Source: Gammaproteobacteria bacterium (GTDB lineage: Bacteria; Pseudomonadota; Gammaproteobacteria; DSM-16500). From it: a DNA stretch of 5,447 nucleotides. The stretch spans positions 1 through 5,447 of the forward strand of contig VFKI01000047.1 in assembly GCA_009885665.1 (NCBI GenBank), written 5' to 3'. Both the position numbers and the translations under genes were made by a program. This document shows, piece after piece, positions 1 to 5,447 of the stretch. The notes below the pieces were generated by a model. That model was not told where the DNA came from. It worked only from the letters and a program-made list of their open reading frames with translations, and ran no database searches. Position 1 is the stretch's first letter; each line of letters opens with the position of its first letter.

Positions 1-5
1 AAAAG

Positions 6-179
6 GTAACTATTCAGCTGGGGCTGCATTTTGCAGAAAACGGCCAGATTTGAGCCAAGGTTTTGTGAAAAATGGATGAAAAAGCGGCGCATGCATCACA
101 ATATACGAGCATTTTGAAGCAATTTTTCGCAAAAGATTGGCCAAAGATGGCCGTTCGCCTAAGGTACCTGAACAGTTAC
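6..179. repeat. Imperfect palindromic (foldback) element, MITE-like
   Basis: The two ends are near-perfect inverted copies: GTAACTATTCAG at 6-17 and the complement of GTAACTGTTCAG at 168-179 (11 of 12 match). Further in, 39-75 is the inverted counterpart of 120-155, with 30 of 36 aligned bases matching and one single-base bulge at about 53. A short inner stem (79-85 with 109-115) continues the fold. The left arm carries about 9 extra bases, including a small hairpin (CTGCA, loop TTT, TGCAG, 24-36). No convincing gene lies inside; a minus-strand open frame crossing it looks incidental. This architecture resembles a non-autonomous miniature inverted-repeat element. The GTAA termini recall IS66-family ends, but no 8-bp target duplication is seen: only five flanking bases are present on the left, and they do not match the right flank. 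Sitting about 65 bp past the rlmH stop, its transcript could fold strongly and limit readthrough. Confidence 0.6.
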
Positions 180-245
180 GTTGGCGGTAGTCGATACGAT
201 GCAAATCTACTATACACATATTATGCGCTTGGCAAACGTCGATGA

Positions 246-719
246 TCAGTTGCCGCGATGATACGGATGTTGCCGCAAAATTGTTGTGGCGCGATATAAT
301 TGTTCGGCTAATAAAATCCGTACCAATGGATGGGGTAGCGTCAGTGCAGACAGCGACCAGCGTGCATGCGCGCGCGCCAGGCAATTGGCTGATAATCCAT
401 CGGGGCCTCCTATCAATAAATCGAGTGCGGCGCCTTCACTTTGCAACATTTCCAGTTGCTTGGCTAATGCTTCTGTTGTGAAGGTCTTGCCACGTACGTC
501 GAGCACAACGAGGTGCGCGTCGCGGCGCGTCGCGGCCAGTAAGCGTTCGCCCTCGCGCTGCATGAGGCGTGGCATATCACTATTTTTGCTGCGTTTTTCG
601 GCTGGAATTTCCACTAATTGCAAACGCCATGGTTCAATAAAGCGTTTGGCGTATTCTTGATATCCCGCGTCTACCCATGCGGGCATGCGTTCACCGATGG
701 CTAAGAGGCGTATGATCAA
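246..719 (-). CDS. rlmH: 23S rRNA (pseudouridine1915-N3)-methyltransferase RlmH
   Basis: RlmH is a small homodimeric SPOUT-class enzyme that uses S-adenosylmethionine to methylate N3 of pseudouridine 1915 in helix 69 of 23S rRNA, acting on assembled 70S ribosomes. From the proposed start the protein has 157 residues (155 in E. coli). Visible family marks are the SAM-site loop LLIGGPDGL (101-109), the knot segment SLSALTLPHPLVRILLAEQLYRA (as 122-144), and the C-terminal HPYHR (151-155) required for catalysis. The start chosen is TTG at 719-717: it lines up residue for residue with E. coli Met1 (LIIRLLAIG against MKLQLVAVG), and an AGG lies 9 nt upstream. An in-frame ATG at 791-789 would add 24 unrelated residues, has AGAGG directly abutting it with no spacing, and lies upstream of the likely promoter. 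The usual nadD-rsfS and mrdA-rodA neighbours are absent; the gene stands alone, divergent from ftsH. Function is near certain, the exact start less so. Confidence 0.93.
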   Translation of the reverse strand: MIIRLLAIGERMPAWVDAGYQEYAKRFIEPWRLQLVEIPAEKRSKNSDMPRLMQREGERLLAATRRDAHLVVLDVRGKTFTTEALAKQLEMLQSEGAALDLLIGGPDGLSANCLARAHARWSLSALTLPHPLVRILLAEQLYRATTILRQHPYHRGN

Positions 720-772
720 TGGGGGTTGCCTGTTGAATAGTTGCGTTGATTGGTTTTGATCATTGTATACTG

Positions 773-801
773 ATTTTATATATTGCCGCATCCTCTTTAA
801 A
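773..801 (-). promoter_or_regulatory. Candidate sigma70 promoter for rlmH
   Basis: Read on the minus strand, TTTAAA (801-796, 4 of 6 to the -35 consensus) is followed after 17 bp by TAAAAT (778-773, 5 of 6 to the -10 consensus). Transcription would begin near 766 and leave a leader of about 45-50 nt before the TTG start at 719. This placement would exclude the upstream ATG at 791. It is a consensus match by eye only. Confidence 0.4.
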
Positions 802-932
802 TGTTTCTTATTTGACGGAGCACTAGCAATTCTGCAAGTATTCCTGCGGTTTTTCTTCTTCCAGTACCTTTAAATCTGACACCGCACTGAACGCCCTATG
901 CCAACGTTATTTCGCGCACATTCCCAGGGGGT

Positions 933-961
933 TTTTCAGCGTCGCAGATATCAGGTATGAT
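933..961 (+). promoter_or_regulatory. Candidate sigma70 promoter for ftsH-glmM
   Basis: TTTTCA (933-938, 4 of 6) and TATGAT (956-961, 5 of 6) are separated by the ideal 17 bp. The start of transcription would be near 968, giving a leader of about 25 nt ahead of the ftsH GTG codon. A second, weaker option lies upstream: TTGACG at 812-817 with AAGTAT at 836-841. In E. coli ftsH is also read from heat-shock promoters, but no convincing sigma32 site was seen here on the plus strand. Confidence 0.4.
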
Positions 962-979
962 GGGGTCATTATTGCTTAA

Positions 980-984
980 GAGGT
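980..984 (+). promoter_or_regulatory. Ribosome-binding site deciding the ftsH GTG start
   Basis: GAGGT is a perfect five-base match to the anti-Shine-Dalgarno sequence and lies 9 nt before the GTG at 994. An in-frame stop (TGA, 958-960) lies upstream with no ATG, GTG or TTG codon between, so GTG 994 is the only workable start that keeps the first membrane segment. Confidence 0.65.
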
Positions 985-993
985 AAGCACAAG

Positions 994-2889
994 GTGAATG
1001 ATACGCTCAAGACTTTCTTTCTATGGGGGCTGGTAGTACTGGTTCTGTTTGCCGTATTCAATATGGTGGGAAAACAGCCTGATGCCGGCGATGACATTTC
1101 TTATTCGTCTTTCATTAGCGAAATTAAGCAAGGTAATGTCAAGATGGTCACCATCACTGACCAAGATGTGAGTGGGATATTGCAAAACAGTCACGCCTTC
1201 AAAACGTATTTGCCTGTGGCGCAAGACCCCATGCTCATCAAGTTTTTAATCGATAAAAATATCACCGTCAAAGCTAAACCTATCGACCAGCCCAGTCTGC
1301 TGATGCGCGCGCTAGAGTTTGCCCCATGGGTGTTGTTGCCGCTCTTCTTATTCTTTTTCATGCGTATGCAAGCAGGCGCAGGTCGTGGCGGTGCGTTTTC
1401 ATTTGGCCGCAGTCGTGCACGCTTGCTGGGCGAAGATCAAACCAAAGTCACTTTTGCCGATGTGGCCGGTGTCGATGAAGCGCGTGAAGAAGTGCGCGAA
1501 TTGGTGGAATTTTTGCGTGATCCAGGCAAGTTTCAAAAATTGGGCGGTAAAATTCCGCAAGGCGTATTACTCGTTGGGCCACCCGGTACGGGTAAAACGT
1601 TGCTGGCGCGCGCTGTGGCGGGCGAAGCGGGCGTACCCTTCTTTACCATTTCCGGGTCTGATTTTGTGGAAATGTTTGTCGGTGTCGGCGCTTCACGCGT
1701 ACGTGATATGTTTGAGCAAGCCAAAAAACAGGCGCCTTGTATTATTTTCATCGATGAAATCGATGCCGTCGGTCGTCATCGTGGCGCCGGTTTAGGGGGC
1801 GGTCATGATGAGCGTGAACAAACATTGAATCAATTGTTAGTGGAAATGGATGGCTTCCAAGGCAATGAAGGCGTTATCGTCATTGCTGCGACTAACCGAC
1901 CTGATGTATTGGATAATGCCTTGTTGCGTCCGGGACGTTTCGATCGTCAAGTCACTGTCGCTTTACCGGATGTGCGTGGTCGCGAACAAATTATTCGCAT
2001 TCATATGGCGAAGTTACCCTTGGCGGAGGATGTCAATCCAGCCGTTATCGCGCGTGGCACACCCGGATTTTCCGGGGCAGATCTCGCCAATATCGTCAAT
2101 GAAGCGGCCTTATTTGCCGCACGTGCTAATCGTAAAACGGTTAGCATGCATGAATTCGAAAAAGCTAAAGATAAAGTGATGATGGGTGCAGAACGCCGCT
2201 CTATGGTCATGAGTGAGTCAGAGAAAAAATTAACGGCTTATCACGAAGCGGGTCACGCTATTGTTGGCTTAGTGGTGCCGGAACATGATCCAGTGCATAA
2301 AGTCACGATCATTCCGCGTGGTCGTGCGTTGGGCGTGACCATGTTCTTGCCAGAAGCGGATCGCTATAGCTATAGCCGCGAACATTTAGAAAGTAAAATT
2401 TCCAGTTTATTTGGCGGAAGAATTGCGGAAGAATTGATTTTTGGCGCGAATAAAGTGACGACGGGCGCATCAAATGACATTCAAAAAGCAACAGAATTGG
2501 CGCGTAATATGGTCACTAAGTGGGGGCTGTCGGAAAAACTGGGACCCTTGACGTTTGGTGAAGATGAGCGCGAAGTGTTTTTAGGGCATTCAGTTGCGCG
2601 GCATAAAGAAGTATCAGAAGCGACCTCGGGCATCATTGATGCTGAAGTGCATGATCTCGTCGTTCGCAACTACAAACGCGCGGCAGATATTTTGCGTGAC
2701 AATGTGGGCCGTTTGCATATTATGGCGCAGGCGCTGATTAAATATGAAACGATAGGCGTCGATCAGATGGAAGATATTATGGCTGATCGACCCATGCGTG
2801 AACCCGAGTATCATGATGTGCCGCCGGTTGTAGTGGCTGCACCTGTGGTGTCGACGGATGCCGTCGAGACGGATACAAGTAAATCATGA
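994..2889 (+). CDS. ftsH: ATP-dependent zinc metalloprotease FtsH
   Basis: FtsH is a hexameric inner-membrane AAA+ protease that unfolds and degrades misassembled membrane proteins and some cytosolic regulators (LpxC and sigma32 in E. coli). The 631 residues are laid out as in the family: transmembrane helix 1 (about 8-25), periplasmic domain, transmembrane helix 2 (about 104-123), AAA domain, then the M41 peptidase. Walker A is GPPGTGKT (195-202), the pore-loop FVG is at 228-230, Walker B is IIFIDE with D254-E255, and arginine fingers are R312 and R315 in the second region of homology. The zinc site is HEAGH (417-421) with third ligand D495 in GASND. All key residues are intact, so the enzyme should be active. 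It is slightly shorter than E. coli FtsH (644-647), the difference lying mainly in an Ala/Val/Pro-rich C-terminal tail after about 600. It starts with GTG and shares ATGA with glmM. The usual upstream partner rlmE is absent. Confidence 0.98.
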   Translation: MNDTLKTFFLWGLVVLVLFAVFNMVGKQPDAGDDISYSSFISEIKQGNVKMVTITDQDVSGILQNSHAFKTYLPVAQDPMLIKFLIDKNITVKAKPIDQPSLLMRALEFAPWVLLPLFLFFFMRMQAGAGRGGAFSFGRSRARLLGEDQTKVTFADVAGVDEAREEVRELVEFLRDPGKFQKLGGKIPQGVLLVGPPGTGKTLLARAVAGEAGVPFFTISGSDFVEMFVGVGASRVRDMFEQAKKQAPCIIFIDEIDAVGRHRGAGLGGGHDEREQTLNQLLVEMDGFQGNEGVIVIAATNRPDVLDNALLRPGRFDRQVTVALPDVRGREQIIRIHMAKLPLAEDVNPAVIARGTPGFSGADLANIVNEAALFAARANRKTVSMHEFEKAKDKVMMGAERRSMVMSESEKKLTAYHEAGHAIVGLVVPEHDPVHKVTIIPRGRALGVTMFLPEADRYSYSREHLESKISSLFGGRIAEELIFGANKVTTGASNDIQKATELARNMVTKWGLSEKLGPLTFGEDEREVFLGHSVARHKEVSEATSGIIDAEVHDLVVRNYKRAADILRDNVGRLHIMAQALIKYETIGVDQMEDIMADRPMREPEYHDVPPVVVAAPVVSTDAVETDTSKS

Positions 2890-4262
2890 TGGATGCACCG
2901 CAAAAAAATATCGCTGCGCGTAAATACTTTGGCACGGATGGCATACGTGGCCGCGTTGGCACTTGGCCGGTCACGCCCGATTTTATATTGAAATTGGGTT
3001 GGGCGGTGGGGTGCGTGCTCGCGCGTGAATGGCCAGCGGGTAAAGTGCTCATCGGTAAAGATACGCGTATTTCTGGCTATATGTTCGAATCTGCGCTGGA
3101 AGCGGGCTTATCTGCCGCCGGTATCGATATTCATTTGCTGGGACCCATGCCCACGCCCGCCGTGGCATACCTTACCCGTACTTTGCGCGCGCGCGCCGGC
3201 ATTGTGATCAGTGCGTCGCATAATCCTTATTATGACAATGGCATTAAATTTTTTTCTGCGCATGGCAGTAAATTAGATGACGCGGTGGAGTTGGCGATTG
3301 AAGCGCAGCTTGATCAACCCATGACGACGGTGGCGTCTGACCGACTCGGTAAGGCTATCCGCATTATGGATGCGCCGGGGCGCTACATTGAATTTTGTAA
3401 AAGTACTGTGCCCAATGAAGTTACGTTGAATGGTGTGAAAATCGTGGTAGATTGCGCCAATGGCGCGGCTTACCATGTTGCACCTAATGTATTTACTGAA
3501 TTAGGCGCCGTGGTGATAGAAATGGCCACATCGCCTGATGGCTTGAATATCAATCGCGAATGTGGCGCAATGCATGTTGCCGGCTTGCAGGCGCGCGTAC
3601 TTAAAGAAAACGCCGATGTTGGGCTGGCCTTTGATGGTGATGCAGATCGTATCATCATGGTGGATGCAGCGGGCAATATTGTCGATGGCGATGACATCTT
3701 GTATATATTGGCAACCGCGCGACATGCGGCAGGACAATTGTCGGGTGGCATCATTGGCACGGTCATGTCTAACTTAGGGCTTGAGCAAGCTATTACTGGG
3801 TTGGGGTTGTTGTTTAAGCGTGTGCCCGTCGGCGATCGCCATATTATTAGCGGTTTGCAACAAACGGGCTGGCATTTGGGCGGCGAACCTTCTGGCCATA
3901 TTATTTGTTCAGATGCGATAACAACGGGCGATGGCATTATCACTGCCTTACAAGTCTTGTCAGTGATGCGTCAGCGTAATGTGCCGCTGGCAGATTTACG
4001 CGCGGGATTGCGGCGTTGTCCGCAAGTGCTGCTCAATGTAAAAGTGACCGGCAGCAGTGCAGGGGATCCATTGCAAAAATCAACCGTGGTGGCTGCATTG
4101 CGTGCGGCAGAAGCTGCATTAGGTGCAGAGGGCAGAATATTATTGCGCGCGTCGGGCACCGAGCCGTTGGTGCGGGTGATGGTGGAAGGCGTGGATGAAG
4201 TTAAAGTGCAAGAAATTGCGGAAAGTTTGGCGGCAGTTGTAAAAGAAGCTTACCAAGCATAG
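2886..4262 (+). CDS. glmM: Phosphoglucosamine mutase GlmM
   Basis: GlmM converts glucosamine-6-phosphate to glucosamine-1-phosphate in the cytosol, the step before GlmU makes UDP-N-acetylglucosamine for peptidoglycan and lipopolysaccharide. The 458 residues carry all four hallmark sites of the alpha-D-phosphohexomutase family: catalytic phosphoserine S111 in SASHNP, the Mg-binding loop DGDADR (250-255), the sugar-recognition loop GGEPSGH (332-338) that is characteristic of GlmM, and the phosphate-binding loop RASGTEPLVR (421-430). The N-terminal KYFGTDGIRG (13-22) is also typical. The protein has about 10 extra N-terminal residues compared with E. coli GlmM (445 residues); no Met lies between residue 2 and this motif. 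The start codon is doubled (ATGATG), only weak GGA is found about 12 nt upstream, and the ATG overlaps the ftsH stop, so translational coupling to ftsH is likely. folP, normally between the two, is missing. Confidence 0.97.
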   Translation: MMDAPQKNIAARKYFGTDGIRGRVGTWPVTPDFILKLGWAVGCVLAREWPAGKVLIGKDTRISGYMFESALEAGLSAAGIDIHLLGPMPTPAVAYLTRTLRARAGIVISASHNPYYDNGIKFFSAHGSKLDDAVELAIEAQLDQPMTTVASDRLGKAIRIMDAPGRYIEFCKSTVPNEVTLNGVKIVVDCANGAAYHVAPNVFTELGAVVIEMATSPDGLNINRECGAMHVAGLQARVLKENADVGLAFDGDADRIIMVDAAGNIVDGDDILYILATARHAAGQLSGGIIGTVMSNLGLEQAITGLGLLFKRVPVGDRHIISGLQQTGWHLGGEPSGHIICSDAITTGDGIITALQVLSVMRQRNVPLADLRAGLRRCPQVLLNVKVTGSSAGDPLQKSTVVAALRAAEAALGAEGRILLRASGTEPLVRVMVEGVDEVKVQEIAESLAAVVKEAYQA

Positions 4263-4285
4263 TCCCTAGATTTCGCAATCAATGC

Positions 4286-4314
4286 TTGCTTGTTGCGCCG
4301 TATTCCTATAAAAT
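4286..4314 (+). promoter_or_regulatory. Candidate sigma70 promoter for rplM-rpsI
   Basis: TTGCTT (4286-4291) and TAAAAT (4309-4314, 5 of 6) are spaced by 17 bp in the only gap between glmM and rplM. TATAAA at 4307-4312 is an overlapping alternative with a 15-bp spacer. The stretch just after the -10 is C/G-containing (CGCG at 4317-4320), the kind of discriminator associated with stringent control of ribosomal promoters; that regulatory reading is inference. The leader to the rplM ATG would be about 30 nt. No clear terminator for glmM was seen in this gap. Confidence 0.5.
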
Positions 4315-4350
4315 TTCGCGTCTTTCGTGTAAGTGGATGTAGGGATTTAA

Positions 4351-4788
4351 ATGAAAACCTTTAGTGCAAAAAATGAAACGACTACGCATGATTGGTATGT
4401 CGTTGATGCAGCCAATCAGACCTTAGGTCGTCTGACCAGCGAAGTCGCCAAGCGTCTGCGCGGCAAGCATAAGCCAATCTATACGCCTCATGTCGATACC
4501 GGTGATTTTATCGTTATCATTAACGCTGAAAAAGTGCGTGTGAGCGGTAACAAAACCAAGGCTAAAACATATCACAGCCACTCGGGCTTCCCGGGCGGTA
4601 TCAAATCTATTACTTTTGACAAGTTGCAGCTGAAGCACCCAGAACGCATCATTGAGCTGGCGGTTAAAGGCATGTTGCCCAAGAATACGCTGGGTCGTGC
4701 GATGTATCGTAAGCTGAAAGTGTATGCTGGAACTGAGCATCCGCATGCTGCACAACAACCTCAACAGCTGACCTTCGACTCGGAATAA
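4351..4788 (+). CDS. rplM: 50S ribosomal protein L13 (uL13)
   Basis: L13 is an early-assembling protein of the large subunit that binds 23S rRNA. The 145 residues match the family throughout: MKTFSAK start, DWYVVDA (14-20), TLGRL (24-28), RLRGKHK with YTPHVDTGD (in 35-52), and the C-terminal VKGMLPKNTLGRAMYRKLKVYAG block followed by EHPHAAQQPQ. E. coli L13 has 142 residues; the extra residues are at the C-terminus (LTFDSE in place of LDI). The start is supported by AGGGA at 4341-4345, 5 nt before the ATG. It is the first gene of the conserved rplM-rpsI operon, here placed after glmM rather than in the usual setting. Rare only in position; the protein is ordinary. Confidence 0.98.
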   Translation: MKTFSAKNETTTHDWYVVDAANQTLGRLTSEVAKRLRGKHKPIYTPHVDTGDFIVIINAEKVRVSGNKTKAKTYHSHSGFPGGIKSITFDKLQLKHPERIIELAVKGMLPKNTLGRAMYRKLKVYAGTEHPHAAQQPQQLTFDSE

Positions 4789-4795
4789 CATCATC

Positions 4796-5263
4796 ATGGC
4801 AAAAGCAAGCGTACAATATTATGGCACTGGCCGCCGCAAAACTTCGACGGCGCGCGTTTATTTAACCAAGGGCAACGGTGAAATCACCGTTAACAAAACG
4901 GCACTTGATGATTATTTTGGTCGCAAGACATCCCGCATGATCGTACGTCAACCGCTAGAAGTCACGAAAATGACCGGCCAGTTTGATATCAAGGTCACGG
5001 TTGTTGGCGGCGGTATCAGTGGTCAAGCCGGGGCGATTCGTCACGGTATTGCACGTGCTTTGTTGCAATATGAACGTGAAGCCTTAGGTATTGTTGAGCC
5101 GATTGAAGATGATGAAAGTGGTGAAGGCGGCGAAGGCGGTAAGAAGACATTTCGGAGTCAATTGCGTCGTGCCGGCTATCTAACCCGTGATGCACGTGAA
5201 GTTGAGCGTAAAAAAGTGGGTCGTCATAAAGCGCGTAAAAGACCGCAGTACTCCAAGCGTTAA
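4796..5263 (+). CDS. rpsI: 30S ribosomal protein S9 (uS9) with an internal insertion
   Basis: S9 lies in the head of the small subunit; its C-terminal tail reaches the P site and contacts tRNA. Family marks are YYGTGRRK (8-15), FGRKTSRMIVRQPLE (41-55), GGGISGQAGAIRHGIARAL (71-89), AGYLTRDAREVERKKVG (126-142) and the terminal QYSKR, with the essential-type SKR end intact. The protein has 155 residues against 130 in E. coli: two extra at the N-terminus and a 23-residue acidic, glycine-rich insert at 96-118. The insert is in frame and the flanking conserved blocks are uninterrupted, so the gene is functional rather than broken. Only 7 nt separate it from the rplM stop; a GGAA 10 nt before the ATG overlaps the end of rplM, consistent with co-translation in one operon. 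Confidence 0.97.
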   Translation: MAKASVQYYGTGRRKTSTARVYLTKGNGEITVNKTALDDYFGRKTSRMIVRQPLEVTKMTGQFDIKVTVVGGGISGQAGAIRHGIARALLQYEREALGIVEPIEDDESGEGGEGGKKTFRSQLRRAGYLTRDAREVERKKVGRHKARKRPQYSKR

Positions 5264-5271
5264 TACGGCGC

Positions 5272-5299
5272 ATCGACTGGCAGTTGATAGCGATTTTTT
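5272..5299 (+). terminator. Weak candidate intrinsic terminator after rpsI
   Basis: ATCGACT (5272-5278) can pair with AGTTGAT (5282-5288) across a GGC loop, giving a 7-bp stem with one G-U pair. A run of six T follows at 5294-5299, but five bases (AGCGA) separate stem and T tract and the stem is AT-rich. The location 8 nt past the rpsI stop is right for an operon end; the structure itself is marginal. Confidence 0.35.
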
Positions 5300-5411
5300 G
5301 GCGTTTGGAAGTCATGCAGTGTGCTGCGTACTCCGGTTCCTCTATTCTGTCTTTTGTAATAGATATCCGGCATTCCAAGGATCTGTATTTTTTGTATAAA
5401 TCGAGGCAAAA

Positions 5412-5444
5412 ATGCGTTTTAAAGCGCAGTTTACACGTAAGTAA
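5412..5444 (+). CDS. Possible 10-codon leader ORF at the window edge
   Basis: GAGG at 5403-5406 sits 5 nt before an ATG that opens a 10-residue frame (MRFKAQFTRK) closed by TAA at 5442-5444. An ATG follows immediately (5445-5447) as the last codon in the window, so the arrangement TAAATG could couple a leader peptide to a downstream gene. A -10-like TATAAA lies at 5395-5400, though its -35 partner (ATTCCA, 5372-5377) is poor and it would leave almost no leader. The peptide resembles nothing I recognise. It could equally be chance, or the start of a gene whose frame is not what it seems. The rest of 5264-5411 holds no other gene that I can see. Confidence 0.25.
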   Translation: MRFKAQFTRK

Positions 5445-5447
5445 ATG

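Noticed and set aside
180..245. Short stretch between the foldback element and the rlmH stop
   Set aside because: Checked for a terminator, tRNA or small gene on both strands; nothing convincing seen.
10..384. Minus-strand open frame of 124 codons across the left edge
   Set aside because: Its upstream third is antisense-frame overlap of the rlmH 3' end, the rest runs through the foldback repeat, and its stop falls within the terminal repeat. No domain is recognised.
286..660. Plus-strand open frame of 124 codons opposite rlmH
   Set aside because: Entirely antisense to a confidently identified gene, no recognisable family, no plausible ribosome-binding site argument.
961..966. CCCCAT on the minus strand, resembling a sigma32 -10 element
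   Set aside because: It points away from ftsH toward rlmH, and no CTTGAA-like -35 partner is found at the proper distance.
1319..1795. Plus-strand open frame of 158 codons inside ftsH
   Set aside because: Out-of-frame shadow of the AAA domain of ftsH.
3185..3196. Alternating GC run (also near 367-374)
   Set aside because: Lies inside ordinary Arg/Ala codons of glmM (and rlmH) and needs no further explanation.
3470..3943. Minus-strand open frame of 157 codons opposite glmM
   Set aside because: Antisense shadow of the conserved GlmM core; its composition reflects the complement of glmM codons.
5361..5393. Hairpin AGATATCC...GGATCT followed by six T
   Set aside because: The stem is only about six pairs with a two-base bulge and a long loop; too weak to call a terminator, and it overlaps the possible -10 region.

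Overview
The window is a conserved housekeeping stretch of a gammaproteobacterial-type chromosome. It holds five complete genes: rlmH on the minus strand, and ftsH, glmM, rplM and rpsI on the plus strand. The proteins align closely, from memory, with their Escherichia coli counterparts (for example the L13 and S9 cores, the RlmH C-terminus and the FtsH protease core). Moderate GC, alternative start codons (TTG, GTG) and a rearranged gene order fit a diverged gammaproteobacterium, possibly a host-associated or Legionellales-like lineage. That lineage guess is an inference and cannot be settled from this window.

Layout. Positions 6-179 hold a non-coding, imperfectly palindromic foldback repeat resembling a miniature inverted-repeat element, just beyond the 3' end of rlmH. 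rlmH (719-246, minus) stands alone and is divergent from ftsH, with a roughly 270-bp spacer that carries a candidate promoter for each direction. ftsH (994-2889) overlaps glmM (2886-4262) by the four bases ATGA, so these two are one transcription unit. folP, which usually lies between them, is missing. An 88-bp gap with a good promoter candidate leads into the classical rplM-rpsI ribosomal protein operon (4351-5263). A weak terminator-like hairpin follows. The window closes with a ribosome-binding site, a 10-codon mini-ORF and, directly after its stop, an ATG that is the last codon of the window.

How the genes relate. RlmH modifies 23S rRNA, and L13 and S9 are structural ribosomal proteins, so three of the five genes serve translation. 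FtsH (membrane quality control, and LpxC turnover in enterobacteria) and GlmM (glucosamine-1-phosphate for UDP-GlcNAc) both influence supply of precursors for peptidoglycan and lipopolysaccharide, which makes their tight coupling functionally plausible.

No undescribed multi-gene system is visible. The points most worth a second look are the foldback repeat at the left edge, a 23-residue acidic/glycine-rich insertion inside ribosomal protein S9, the direct ftsH-glmM coupling without folP, and the mini-ORF at the right edge.
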